A stretch of DNA of 55,364 nucleotides from Lactobacillus taiwanensis DSM 21401 (GTDB lineage Bacteria; Bacillota; Bacilli; Lactobacillales; Lactobacillaceae), in NCBI RefSeq assembly GCF_001436695.1, contig NZ_AYZG01000004.1:1-55364 (forward strand), written 5' to 3'. Numbering within the stretch: the first letter of the stretch is position 1; every line of letters starts with the position of its first letter. The notes under the pieces are model-generated. The model made no database searches. It was not told where the DNA came from and was given only the letters and a program-made list of their open reading frames with translations. Shown one piece after another: positions 16,656 to 25,596 of this stretch. The position numbers were made by a program, and so were the translations under genes.

Positions 16656-16698
16656 AAAAAGCATTACCTAAATCGCAACAAAAGGTAATGCTTTTTTT
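16656..16698 (+). terminator. Terminator of the peptide/ABC cassette
   Basis: AAAAAGCATTACCT pairs with AGGTAATGCTTTTT, followed by further T's. Confidence 0.85.
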
Positions 16699-16942
16699 AT
16701 CGCTCGACGCCTACTAATAATTTACTAAAAACACGTAGATATAAAAAAGAGCATAGGTACATTACATATGTACTTATACTCTTTGGCAGTAAAACACCTT
16801 GAACTAACAAATTTTAAAATATACATAGGAATTCAAATTTATATGATCTACTTGGACATTAAAAATTGTTGTTCAAAATAAACAAATTATTTTCTTTGAA
16901 GTGGACATTCCTTTAATACTTTTTAATATATATTCACGCGTG
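16699..16942. other. Gap between the ABC cassette and the IS remnant
   Basis: No gene is visible. The only structure is a long imperfect hairpin at about 16748-16784 (AAGAG..ATA.GTACAT against ATGTAC.TAT.CTCTT), which could be a terminator for either strand or the remnant of a small element. The phrase TTGGACATT is followed by GTGGACATT 58 bases later, hinting at further decayed mobile DNA, but I cannot assign it. Confidence 0.4.
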
Positions 16943-17700
16943 GTGCTAGTTAAATCTCTCTAGACAATAAGCTAAATTATAGGCAAGTATGGCAATTTCT
17001 AGGCGAACTTGAAATCCTGTTAGACTACGAGTTCGATTATTTTCAGCATTATAATATGTTAAAGGTGCAAAATCATTTTCAATTGTTCTACAAATAGCCA
17101 TTAATAGATGATTATTGTGCTTCTTGGCCTCTGCCATATTCTTATGATAAGGTGTCCAAATTGTATAGCCCATTTCTTTTAGCTGATTATGTAATCTTTT
17201 ACCTAAGTAGCCTTCATCTGCAAGGAGATAACGATTGGCTGGATGAGCGTTGCTCATTGACTCAACTGTTTCTTTAGCATCATGCACGGAAGCTTTAGTA
17301 ACTACATAATCAAGAATGTAATCATCGCCACTGACAATTGCGTGTACTTTGAAGCCATAATAGTAAATCTTCTTAGTAGCTTTATACCCAATATCCGCCT
17401 AGCTATGAAATATTTTGGCTCAATAATTACGAATCGGCTGACATACAGGTACTGGAAAGCTATCAAGAATCAAAAATTGTCCGCTTAAATCAACGTTTTG
17501 ATTCATCTTGTGATTCAATCTCTGTTTTGGCTTGCCAAATGAGCAAAGCTAGGAGAAAACTGTCAGAAATCCTAGTATGATTAAAATTTCATCGATGTGC
17601 AAATTTACCAGGAACGTATAAGTTATACCAACGATGACAAACTATGACTAAATCTTTAAAACTAACTTGTAAATGATAGCTAAAACGCTTTAACTAGCAC
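16943..17700 (-). mobile_element. IS982-type insertion sequence remnant
   Basis: The element is bounded by GTGCTAGTTAAA at 16943 and its inverted copy TTTAACTAGCAC ending near 17700. Between them the minus strand encodes a decayed DDE transposase. At about 760 bases it is shorter than a complete IS982 (about 1 kb). I see no convincing target-site duplication in the flanks. It lies directly beside the 3' end of the intact mscL and inside the segment flanked by the two mscL copies. Confidence 0.7.
16946..17690 (-). pseudogene. IS982-family transposase, decayed
   Basis: In the reading direction the recognisable order is LDSFPVPVCQPIRNY, then two stops, ADIGYKATKKIYYYGFKVHA, TKASVHDAKETVESM, ADEGYLGKRLHNQLKEMGY and the C-terminal RSLTGFQVRLEIAILAYNLA. 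This is the IS982 DDE catalytic region, with the Asp of DSFPV, the Asp of LADEGY and a Glu near CRTIEND. In-frame stops around 17400-17430 and disruption of the N-terminus make it inactive. The longest open piece is 17287-16946. Confidence 0.75.
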
Positions 17701-17709
17701 TATGCGTAG

Positions 17710-18087
17710 TTACTTATTTTTTTCTTGCAATAAGTCACGAATTTGGCGAAGGTATATTTCTTCGTTAGTTGGAGCTAGATCATCTTCTTCCACTTCTTTT
17801 TTAGGGGTTAGTCGATTAACTAATTTAATTAAGAAAAAGACAACTAGGGCAATAATTAGAAAGTTGATCACAGCATTTAAGAAGCTACCGTATTTAAATG
17901 TGGCTTCACCAACTGTGAATTTTAAGTTTGAAAGATCAATTCTCCCAATAAATAATCCAATCAAAGGATTAATCAAATCTTTGACTAAGGAATTTACAAT
18001 TGCTGTAAAAGCTGCTCCTATAATAACTCCAACAGCTAAATCCATCATATTACCGCGAGAAATAAATTCTTTGAATTCTTTAACCAT
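17710..18087 (-). CDS. mscL: Large-conductance mechanosensitive channel MscL
   Basis: The 125-residue protein forms a pentameric osmotic-release channel. The N-terminus [20 protein letters not shown] carries the pore helix, followed by [20 protein letters not shown]. The second helix is about 70-92, and the cytoplasmic coiled tail is [19 protein letters not shown] 18087 was chosen because AAAGGAT precedes it at the right distance and the family starts here; the upstream TTG overlaps that SD. It stands alone on the minus strand, with an IS remnant at its 3' side. Confidence 0.95.
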   Translation of the reverse strand: MVKEFKEFISRGNMMDLAVGVIIGAAFTAIVNSLVKDLINPLIGLFIGRIDLSNLKFTVGEATFKYGSFLNAVINFLIIALVVFFLIKLVNRLTPKKEVEEDDLAPTNEEIYLRQIRDLLQEKNK

Positions 18088-18195
18088 ATGATATCCTTTC
18101 AAAAATAGCTATTAATTAAAAAGTATAGCGAAAGAAATTCAGTTTTTGCTAGTAAAATGCTTTCAAAGAGTAATGTATGAATATGCCTACCTGAT

Positions 18196-18251
18196 AAAAA
18201 ATATCCTACTAAATTTCAAGATTGATAAATCTTGATTTAGTAGGATATTTT
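18196..18251 (-). terminator. Terminator of the large surface protein
   Basis: AAAATATCCTACTAAAT pairs with the matching arm ending TAGTAGGATATTTT, with an inner stem CAAGATT/AATCTTG. It lies 35 bases after the stop codon. Confidence 0.85.
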
Positions 18252-18285
18252 GTTTCTGAACTTTCTCAGAACAATTTTTTAAAGC

Positions 18286-21200
18286 TTAATTTTTCTTTTT
18301 CCGTTTGAGATCATTACCGATTAAGCCTAGCAATAGGGATGCGGCACTGAAAGCCAATCCTAAGAGACTAGCTCTATTCTTTGTAGTTCCGGTCTGAGGT
18401 AAGATGGTTTGCTTATCTTCTTTTATTGAGACAACTACATTCTTCTGATGGGGTATTTTACCTTTTGAAGCAGATTGAATGGGTTTAGTAGGTTGAACAG
18501 ATTTGGTAAGCTCAACTGGTTTAGTAGGTTGAACAGGCTTAGTAGGCTCGACCGGTTTAGTAGGTTGAACAGGCTTAGTAGGTTCGACTGGCTTAGCTGG
18601 TTCGGCAGTATAAATTACTTTAAATAATAAGTCAGGACTACCATGAGAAACAACTTGTTGATCAATTTGTTTGTGATCAGCAGTATAACCAGCAATAATC
18701 GGAGATTCAACTAATTTGAAAACATTAGAATCGGGTGTCCATTTTTCCAGACTTTTAACATTAGTTACTAAGTCAAGTTTACCAGTTTGTGAGAAGCTGG
18801 TTGAAGAAGTGTAGTTTGGAGCAGCTTCTTGGCCATTGTCATACATATAGATAATAGTTTCAGTAACAACCTGAGAATTACGTAAATCTTTAAATCTATG
18901 AGTAAGATGAACTTCGTAATTTTGATCATTAGGCTCTTCGTCATTGTCAAAGATCAGATTTTGTTGGTTCGTTGAATCAGAGACTAGAGCATAATGTTGA
19001 GACAAATATTTATCAATTGTGTCTTTAGTAGAATAATTAGCGCTAGTATTTGGTTCACCGGATAATTTCTTAATTTCTAAGACTTTACCTGTAGTGTCAT
19101 CTATATAAGTTACAGTGATATTTTCACTGAGTGCATAAGGAACTTTGACTGAATAAGTACTATTGTTTTCAAGACTAGCAATTAAGCTTTGATCATTAGT
19201 TGCATCAAAATTCAAAGGAGAGATTTGGTTATTACTAATTTCAAATTTCTTAGAATTAGGAGCTACTTGTGTAATACTTTGTGGATTAATTTTGTAGACA
19301 TTCGAAATTACAGCAGGGAGTGAGAGTACTTTACTATTATTTTCCACAGTCCAGTTATCCCAAGTAGTTTGGTTAGTAACTAAGTCTTTTTGTCCTGTTC
19401 TAGTGAAGTTAATATCACCTAGATTCAAAGTATCAAAAGTTTGCCCTCGTTTAGGACCATTTTCTGCATAAAGAATAGCTTTTTCTGAAATGGTTTTATC
19501 CTCAGTAATCGGTTTGAATTCATGAGTGAAATGAAGAACAAAAGCTTGATCTTTAGTTTCATCGTCATCAAAATCACCATAAGAAATTTTGGAATAGTCG
19601 GTATTATTGATTGAACCAATACCACTAACACCAGCAAATTTGTAATGCTTACTGTTTAAAAAGTTAACAATCTTATCAGCACCTATAAATGAAATGGTTT
19701 GTTTAGAAGATCCATCACTTGGATTGGTATAATTATCACTTAATAAAGTAGGTTGATTATTTTGACTTAAATAATTATCTAAATATTCTTTATCAGTATC
19801 GTCGTAGAAACGAAGAGTAGCTTTTTCTGGAGCATAATAATTTACGGTGTAATCTAAAGGAACATTATCTTGAGTAGTAATTGTTCCCTTAGAAGTAATA
19901 TTTAAGTTAATTGCTGGAATACTTGTAGGTGCAACTAAGGTATAGGCTGAATCATAAGCTTTTGGAGAAATTACTTCATCAAACGAAGAATTAGCTTTCC
20001 AGGGATCCCAAGCGATTTCATTAGTCACTAGATCTCTACTTCCCTGACGAGTGTAGGTAACAGTTTGACTATAGAGAGCAGCTGCTTGTTGACCGTTTTT
20101 GGTTCCGTTAGCGTAAACATAATTAATCTTTTCAGTTACTGAAGATGTCTGTATTTCTGGTTTAGCACTGATACCATGATAAAGGTAAACATAATATTTT
20201 AATGAATCATTTGAAACATCTATATTGTCATTATCGTAGTTAATAAAGTTTTGTTTAGTTGGATCAAAGTTGAGTAAAGGTTTAACACTATGTTGACCTT
20301 TAGTCGCACTTTCATCTACTCTATAACCCTGACTTTCAAGAGTCTTAATTATATTTGGAGTCGGATTAGTTATTGAACTATTAGGAGGAGTAATAATCTC
20401 TCGACTAGTGTGGGCAATTTCCTGATCAGTATTTTCATCAATAAAGTAAATATTAACCATTAAGTCTACTTTTGGATCAAACTTGAAATTAGTATAAGTT
20501 TGAACAAAAGAATTAGTAGTTCCAGAACCATTTAAATTCCATTCGTTTTTTATTGGGGTAGTGATAGATGGACCATCGTTAGGATTATTAATCCAGTATG
20601 GAATATAGTTAGTATCAAGTTGTGTATCTAGCTGAATGAAATATGGGCCTTTCTCAGAATAATCTTGGCCGTTAACAGTAAAGGGCCCCATTTGATCAAT
20701 AATAATTTGGTGATTATTATCATAAATTGAATTTTTTAAGAAATTTTCAAAATTAGTATCTTCTAAACTTGGTTGATGACTAACAATCTCATTATAGTAA
20801 TCGTTAATATTTGTTCTTTGACCATCTGCATTGATTATTTTTATATCATTGGGAATTTTAAACACCTTAATAGTTGATGGAAGAATTTTTTGATGGTTGC
20901 TAAATTTAATATGGACTAAAACGTTGTATAAAGGATCTAATGGAGAATTACCATTAGCAACTGAACCATAGTTCCAGTCAATTCCATATTGCATTAAGCG
21001 AGCATCTCTTTGTTGGTCAGCTGGAATGTCGGCTGCTGCGCTAGGCTCAGGACCGGTATAATTTGCACCATTTTCAGTATATACGCCGTTAGTACCAGGA
21101 TTACCATCTTGACCTGGTGTCCAAATAACTTTAGGCCCCATGATAAATCCGTGTAAAATTTCACCCTTTACAACTTTATCTTCATAAGGATTAATTTTAA

Positions 21201-21990
21201 TTGGAAGAGTTTGTGTATAAGATTGGCTATTAGGTAAAGTTACAGTAATTGGTAAATTGAAATCCGGATATGCTCCATTTTGTTCATGGTATGCTTGGGC
21301 AGCTGAATTAACTGCCACAAATGGAAAAGTTGCATCAAAACCAGACAAAACACCATTGTCACTTCCCGTATAGGTAAAGGTGAAGTCTTTAGTACCGGAA
21401 TTATTATTAACGCCAACATCAAAATTGCCAATTTTAGTTGCATTAACATCAAATTTTAGCAAGTTATCAGAATCTGCTACTGAAACGTTGACTTGCTGAT
21501 TATGATTGATAATGATTGGATGACTTGAATTGTTAGCAACATGAACGTTAAAGCTACCTTGAGTTACGTCAGCAATGAGAGAAGTATTGGTTGAGCTTCC
21601 TGTAATCTGTACTGGAGCCGTAGTTTCTTGTTGTAATGTTGGTTTATCATTTTTTAAATTATTGGTCGTATTTTGCTTAGAATTATTTTCATATGAAGGA
21701 TTAGTCTCATTGTTTTGAGAGACTGTAGTATTGTTTGCAGTATTTGCCGTTTCTGATTTTTGAATAGTTAAGGTTCGAGAATTATCAGGATTGACAGAGT
21801 TTTGATTAATAGTTGTATTTTGTTGAGAATCGTTATTAGCTTGATCCGCGGCTTGTACAGTTTGTCCACTTTCTAAAAAGAAGATGGTACCTAAAGCAAC
21901 AGTAACTAATCCAACTGAAATTTTTCTAAAACTAAACTTTTCCTTCCCATTAAGTTTAGTAATAAAAAATAAATCATTTTTATGTTCCAT
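18286..21990 (-). CDS. YSIRK/LPXTG mucus-binding-type surface protein
   Basis: The 1234-residue sortase-anchored protein begins with a YSIRK-type signal (KEKFSFRKISVGLVTVALG, cleavage near VQA-AD). A Thr/Asn/Ser-rich low-complexity region follows (about 50-130), then a folded N-terminal region with no family I recognise (130-500). Mub/MucBP-like repeats occupy about 500-1140. Each opens with a beta-strand such as V..IYFIDENTDQEI or ITVTYIDDTTGKV and closes with a QxGxxDLVTN..T.W.W pattern. A Pro-rich wall spacer of KPVEPTKPVQPT units and the anchor LPQTG with a basic tail end the protein. Such proteins bind mucin or host glycans. Confidence 0.92.
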   Translation of the reverse strand: MEHKNDLFFITKLNGKEKFSFRKISVGLVTVALGTIFFLESGQTVQAADQANNDSQQNTTINQNSVNPDNSRTLTIQKSETANTANNTTVSQNNETNPSYENNSKQNTTNNLKNDKPTLQQETTAPVQITGSSTNTSLIADVTQGSFNVHVANNSSHPIIINHNQQVNVSVADSDNLLKFDVNATKIGNFDVGVNNNSGTKDFTFTYTGSDNGVLSGFDATFPFVAVNSAAQAYHEQNGAYPDFNLPITVTLPNSQSYTQTLPIKINPYEDKVVKGEILHGFIMGPKVIWTPGQDGNPGTNGVYTENGANYTGPEPSAAADIPADQQRDARLMQYGIDWNYGSVANGNSPLDPLYNVLVHIKFSNHQKILPSTIKVFKIPNDIKIINADGQRTNINDYYNEIVSHQPSLEDTNFENFLKNSIYDNNHQIIIDQMGPFTVNGQDYSEKGPYFIQLDTQLDTNYIPYWINNPNDGPSITTPIKNEWNLNGSGTTNSFVQTYTNFKFDPKVDLMVNIYFIDENTDQEIAHTSREIITPPNSSITNPTPNIIKTLESQGYRVDESATKGQHSVKPLLNFDPTKQNFINYDNDNIDVSNDSLKYYVYLYHGISAKPEIQTSSVTEKINYVYANGTKNGQQAAALYSQTVTYTRQGSRDLVTNEIAWDPWKANSSFDEVISPKAYDSAYTLVAPTSIPAINLNITSKGTITTQDNVPLDYTVNYYAPEKATLRFYDDTDKEYLDNYLSQNNQPTLLSDNYTNPSDGSSKQTISFIGADKIVNFLNSKHYKFAGVSGIGSINNTDYSKISYGDFDDDETKDQAFVLHFTHEFKPITEDKTISEKAILYAENGPKRGQTFDTLNLGDINFTRTGQKDLVTNQTTWDNWTVENNSKVLSLPAVISNVYKINPQSITQVAPNSKKFEISNNQISPLNFDATNDQSLIASLENNSTYSVKVPYALSENITVTYIDDTTGKVLEIKKLSGEPNTSANYSTKDTIDKYLSQHYALVSDSTNQQNLIFDNDEEPNDQNYEVHLTHRFKDLRNSQVVTETIIYMYDNGQEAAPNYTSSTSFSQTGKLDLVTNVKSLEKWTPDSNVFKLVESPIIAGYTADHKQIDQQVVSHGSPDLLFKVIYTAEPAKPVEPTKPVQPTKPVEPTKPVQPTKPVELTKSVQPTKPIQSASKGKIPHQKNVVVSIKEDKQTILPQTGTTKNRASLLGLAFSAASLLLGLIGNDLKRKKKN

Positions 21991-22305
21991 TTTTATTCTT
22001 TCCTCGATTGTGAATGTTTTTTAATAAAATAACATTTAGCTTTCTAAAAGAACATTATACTCCATATTTAAATAATGGATTATTAGATAAGGAAAACAGT
22101 CTGTTACTAGTAGGGAAAAAGACAAGCTAAAGGTAAAAAAACGACTTAAAAAATTAAACATAAAGATAAAAAATACGTGGCTTATTGAATCATAAAGGCA
22201 AAAAATTATATAAAAATTTAGGTGAAGATGATTATCATGATAAAGAAAGCGCTATCTGAATTTTAAATGACACCTACCCGCATATTTAACGAAAATTGTA
22301 AACTC
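21991..22305. other. Gap upstream of the surface protein and pnuC
   Basis: The stretch holds the minus-strand SD (GAGGAAAG) and presumably the promoter of the surface protein near 22020-22060. A short region at 22128-22259 on the plus strand looks like eroded coding sequence and is listed separately. Nothing else is recognisable. Confidence 0.4.
22128..22259 (+). pseudogene. Possible eroded coding fragment, Lys/Tyr-rich
   Basis: Two adjoining frames read KIKHKDKKYVAY and then HKGKKLYKNLGEDDYHDKES before a stop at 22257-22259. The Lys-rich, Tyr-spaced composition recalls C-terminal cell-wall-binding (SLAP-like) repeats of lactobacillus surface proteins. Frames are broken, no start or SD exists, and the likeness is weak. 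Confidence 0.25.
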
Positions 22306-22333
22306 TTGTTTTCAATTTGTTAACTACTATACT
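22306..22333 (+). promoter_or_regulatory. Promoter of pnuC
   Basis: TTGTTT (22306-22311) and TATACT (22328-22333) with a 16-base spacer. Confidence 0.55.
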
Positions 22334-22339
22334 AGATAC

Positions 22340-22395
22340 AGATGCTTTTTTGAAAAAATGCGGATAAGGCACAATATATTGTGTGACCTAATATA
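22340..22395 (+). promoter_or_regulatory. Structured leader with a perfect palindrome before pnuC
   Basis: Between the promoter and the SD, the 14-base palindrome CACAATATATTGTG (22370-22383) is enclosed by AGG and CCT that can also pair. A preceding hairpin pairs the T run with the A run around 22347-22359. It may be an operator for a niacin-type repressor or an RNA regulator. I could not match it to a known riboswitch by eye. Confidence 0.4.
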
Positions 22396-22414
22396 AAGAA
22401 AGAGGAGTTAATAA

Positions 22415-23185
22415 ATGGACAATTCCACATCATTACAGGAAGATCGTAAAGAAAGAAAGGATAACTACTTTGTTTGGCTTTTTAAGCAATTACACGGTTG
22501 GCCAGTTCAAAATTATATGCTTTGGTTCTTTGCTTTTGGCTTCCAATTAGCTATTTTGATTCAAAATAAGATTACTACTTTAACAGTAATTACTTTTATT
22601 GGTACATTGCTTGGGACTTTATGTGTTTTAGCTATTAATGCAACGAAAGCAATTAATGGATGGTTAGGATTAATCTCAGCAGCTTGTTTCATTTATGCAG
22701 GACTAGCCGCTAAGAATTATCTTTCAATTTTTGAACAAATTGCCTATATTTTAACTTTAGACTTACCAGTTATTATTTCAGTTAGATCTTGGAATGATGA
22801 TACTAAAAATCACTTACGTAAGTTTGGTACTAAAGAATGGATTGTTGCTATTGTTGGTACATTAGTTGTTTACGCTGTATCTGGTTACTTAATCGGTAAA
22901 TTTACTAATGATCCACGTCCTTGGATCGATGCTATCAGTTTTGCAATTTCATTAACTGCTGGTATTATGTGTTTCTTACGATACAACAACCAATATTTCT
23001 GGTGGACTGCCAGCGGAATTTTTCAACTAATTCTTTGGGGCATTACTTATGCACAGGGAGATGCAACTTTAGCAATGGCTGTTAACTCCTTAATTTATGT
23101 TGTTAATGATGTTTTAGCCTTTACTGTTTCACCATGGTTCAATATGGGAAGAAAGCGTGAAGGATTAAAGTCTATTAAAAATTAA
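22415..23185 (+). CDS. pnuC: PnuC-family nicotinamide riboside/vitamin transporter
   Basis: The 256-residue membrane protein has about seven helices. The conserved PnuC end FLRYNNQYFWWTASGIFQLILW is split here as RYNNQYFWW and GIFQLILWG; the Trp and Asn residues line the substrate path in the family. PnuC proteins take up nicotinamide riboside by facilitated diffusion, trapping it by phosphorylation, and feed NAD synthesis. The N-terminus is charged and cytoplasmic. ATG 22415 follows GAGGAG. A terminator separates it from the PAS-protein gene next door. Confidence 0.85.
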   Translation: MDNSTSLQEDRKERKDNYFVWLFKQLHGWPVQNYMLWFFAFGFQLAILIQNKITTLTVITFIGTLLGTLCVLAINATKAINGWLGLISAACFIYAGLAAKNYLSIFEQIAYILTLDLPVIISVRSWNDDTKNHLRKFGTKEWIVAIVGTLVVYAVSGYLIGKFTNDPRPWIDAISFAISLTAGIMCFLRYNNQYFWWTASGIFQLILWGITYAQGDATLAMAVNSLIYVVNDVLAFTVSPWFNMGRKREGLKSIKN

Positions 23186-23209
23186 TAATAATCAAAAATA
23201 AGTTAAAAT

Positions 23210-23237
23210 TAGCATGTCGACTTCGACATGCTTTTTT
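23210..23237 (+). terminator. Terminator of pnuC
   Basis: AGCATGTCG pairs with CGACATGCT around ACTT, followed by T's. The SD of the next gene comes six bases later. Confidence 0.85.
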
Positions 23238-23260
23238 GTTTATGAGGTGTGAAAGATAAG

Positions 23261-23797
23261 ATGAATGAAAATTGGATAAAAAATGGTCAAGAGGCTGTGA
23301 ATGATGATGACTATGTCAAACTAAATGCAGGCTTAATGAAAGTGTCTGATTTAAATGATTATTTAGCATCTTTTCCTAGCAGTCTGCTTAGCTTTAATAA
23401 GCTCGGAGAGTTTGTATACTATAAGCAACTGCCGGAAATGAATTATAATCCGCCGGAGCTTGGAGAAAATATTACTGCATTAGCTAAAACTGAAGATGAA
23501 AAGAAACAATTAACAGAGATTTTCCACAAGTTGAGCACAGGTGAAGCAAAAGAATTGCACTTTGCGGATCAAACTAATACACAAAAGCGTTTTATGGTGG
23601 ATAGTTACCGAGCTATTTATAATAAGGAGCATCACTTTATCGGAATTAATGAAAGTATTCAGGACATTTATCCACTGGTGGAATATTATCTAAAGGAAAC
23701 AGGGCAGAAATTGATAAATGATCCCGATAATCCAAATGGTGAAGTATATCGTAATAATCAGCAAATTGACGCAGAAAGTGGAGCTTCTGAATTGTAG
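23261..23797 (+). CDS. Second PAS-fold protein with one flavinylation-like motif
   Basis: At 178 residues it is a shorter paralogue of the protein at 12515. Shared segments are YVKLNAGLMKVSDLN, ESIQDIYPLVEYYLKETGQKL and the NDP start of the tail. The C-terminus keeps only one D-x-x-[ST]-G-A-[ST] motif, DAESGAS at 170-176. At the place of the first motif of the longer protein it has the degenerate DNPNGEV. ATG 23261 was chosen over GTG 23249 because GAGGTG (23244-23249) would overlap the GTG. It is soluble with no signal peptide. Confidence 0.68.
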   Translation: MNENWIKNGQEAVNDDDYVKLNAGLMKVSDLNDYLASFPSSLLSFNKLGEFVYYKQLPEMNYNPPELGENITALAKTEDEKKQLTEIFHKLSTGEAKELHFADQTNTQKRFMVDSYRAIYNKEHHFIGINESIQDIYPLVEYYLKETGQKLINDPDNPNGEVYRNNQQIDAESGASEL

Positions 23798-23859
23798 GAA
23801 ATTGACAGGATGTTATTTTTCCTTAAAATATAATTAAAAATAGCTAGGGAGTGGTTTTA

Positions 23860-25134
23860 ATGACTAAGATTGATCAATCATATATTCAAGATAAATTCGT
23901 TGAGTATTGTAAAGTAAATACTCGCTCTGATGAGCAAAGCACGGCTGTACCTACAACGCCTGGACAGGTTGACCTGCTTAAAATTATTGAGAAAGAATTA
24001 GAAAAATTAGGCTTAAAAGATATTTCTTTTTCAGAAGAAGATTCATATTTAGTAGGAAAGTTATCTAGCACAACTAATAAGGAAGTTACACCAATTGGTT
24101 TTGTGGCACATGTGGATACTGCAGATTTTAATTCAGAAAATATTCGGCCTCAAGTTCATAAAAATTATGATGGAAAAGACATTTCTTTAAAGGAAGGGCG
24201 CATTTTATCAACAAGTGAATTTCCTAGTTTAAATAAGCATATAGGAGAAACTTTAATTACTGCTGATGGAAGCACATTGCTTGGAGCTGATGATAAGGCG
24301 GGAATTGCTGGTTTGCTTGGAATGCTTAAATTTTTGAAAGAAAATTCAAGTATTGAACATGGAGACGTTTGGGTGGCTTTTGGTCCAGATGAAGAAATTG
24401 GTAAAGGTGCAGCTCGTTTTAATGTAAAACGATTTCCAGTTGAATTTGCTTATACGTTAGATAACGGAGATCCAGGTGATATTGCTTTTGAAACTTTTAA
24501 TGCTGCAGCAGCTACTGTTGATTTCCATGGGACTGTAGTTCATCCAGGTGAAGCATATGGCTTAATGGTTAATGCAGCTTTAATGGCCAGTGAATTTATC
24601 CAGGGATTACCAGCCAGTGAAGTGCCTGAGAATAGCAGGGACTTTGATGGTTATTTTATGATTTTATCTAATATCGGTAATGTTGATCATGCTGAAATTC
24701 AGCTGATAATTCGTGATTTTGATACGAATAGTTTTGAGCAAAAGAAAAAGTTAGTCACAGGCTTGGTGGGTAAGTTAAATCAAAAATATGGCTTAAATCG
24801 AGTTAGTTTAAAAATGCATGACCAATATCGTAGTCCTGGTGATTTAATTAAGCAGCATCCGTATGTTGTAAATTTAGTTTTACATGCTTATAAAACTTTA
24901 GGACTGAAGCCTAAAGTTATTCCATTTCGTGGTGGAACAGATGGTGATTTTATTTCAGAAAAAGGAATTCCTACACCTAATTTATTTAATGGTGGAGCAA
25001 ATTTCCATGGACCATATGAATATGTAACGACTGAAAGTATGACACTTTTAGCTAAAACTTTAGTCGAAATTGCTAAGCAACATGTGCTATTAAACAATCA
25101 TCGTGATGAAAGTCCTTTAAAGAGAAAGTATTAG
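23860..25134 (+). CDS. pepT: Tripeptidase PepT
   Basis: The 424-residue M20 zinc aminopeptidase releases the N-terminal residue of tripeptides in the cytoplasm, completing breakdown of imported peptides. Metal-site motifs are HVDTADF (His84, Asp86), GADDKAG (Asp144), PDEEIGKGA (catalytic Glu178, Glu179) and FHGPYEYV near the C-terminus. The start ATG 23860 has GGGAG at a proper distance; the GTG upstream does not. It fits the OppA-based peptide nutrition of lactobacilli. Confidence 0.96.
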   Translation: MTKIDQSYIQDKFVEYCKVNTRSDEQSTAVPTTPGQVDLLKIIEKELEKLGLKDISFSEEDSYLVGKLSSTTNKEVTPIGFVAHVDTADFNSENIRPQVHKNYDGKDISLKEGRILSTSEFPSLNKHIGETLITADGSTLLGADDKAGIAGLLGMLKFLKENSSIEHGDVWVAFGPDEEIGKGAARFNVKRFPVEFAYTLDNGDPGDIAFETFNAAAATVDFHGTVVHPGEAYGLMVNAALMASEFIQGLPASEVPENSRDFDGYFMILSNIGNVDHAEIQLIIRDFDTNSFEQKKKLVTGLVGKLNQKYGLNRVSLKMHDQYRSPGDLIKQHPYVVNLVLHAYKTLGLKPKVIPFRGGTDGDFISEKGIPTPNLFNGGANFHGPYEYVTTESMTLLAKTLVEIAKQHVLLNNHRDESPLKRKY

Positions 25135-25139
25135 TTGAG

Positions 25140-25589
25140 ATGAATTTTTATACCATAAATTATATTCAAAGTCATCAAAATACAGACCGGACAGCTTTAT
25201 ATATTTTAATGATTGTAGCTGCTAGCGCGATGATTATTTTTGCTATTTTATATTTACGCAATCGATTCAATACTCGATATCGAGATTTAGGAATAATTGC
25301 ACTTTTATTTTTATTATTATTTACAGGTACTCAATATGAAAAATATCTGCAAAATAATGAGCAAAAATCAAAAGCAGCTCAAATTGTTCCTTTTATTAAG
25401 TCAGTTGCCGATGATGCAAATGTAAAAGAAAGTGATGTAATGGTTAGTTCAACAACACTTCAGAATGGCATGATTGTTCGAATCGATTCAAAAAATGAAG
25501 ATTATCAATTGAATTTGAATGAAGACAATAACAGTTATACTTTAAATCGTGCTCACGTAATTGATCATCATGCATATGTACAGAAGTAG
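25140..25589 (+). CDS. DUF3290 family membrane protein
   Basis: The 149-residue protein has two helices in the first half (about 17-37 and 50-64) and an extracytoplasmic C-terminal domain (KSVADDANVKESDVMVSS). It matches the DUF3290 family, which in lactic acid bacteria is found directly before a DUF421 gene, as here (seven bases between them). Function is unknown. It starts five bases after pepT, so it may be read from the same transcript. Confidence 0.75.
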   Translation: MNFYTINYIQSHQNTDRTALYILMIVAASAMIIFAILYLRNRFNTRYRDLGIIALLFLLLFTGTQYEKYLQNNEQKSKAAQIVPFIKSVADDANVKESDVMVSSTTLQNGMIVRIDSKNEDYQLNLNEDNNSYTLNRAHVIDHHAYVQK

Positions 25590-25596
25590 GTCAGAA

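Noticed and set aside
17282-17488. 68-codon plus-strand frame in the IS remnant
   Set aside because: It is antisense to recognisable transposase motifs and has no start signals.
18460-18610. Possible CRISPR-like short repeat in the minus-strand surface gene
   Set aside because: The repeats are in-frame codons for Lys-Pro-Val-Glu/Gln-Pro-Thr wall-spacer units, not a repeat-spacer array.
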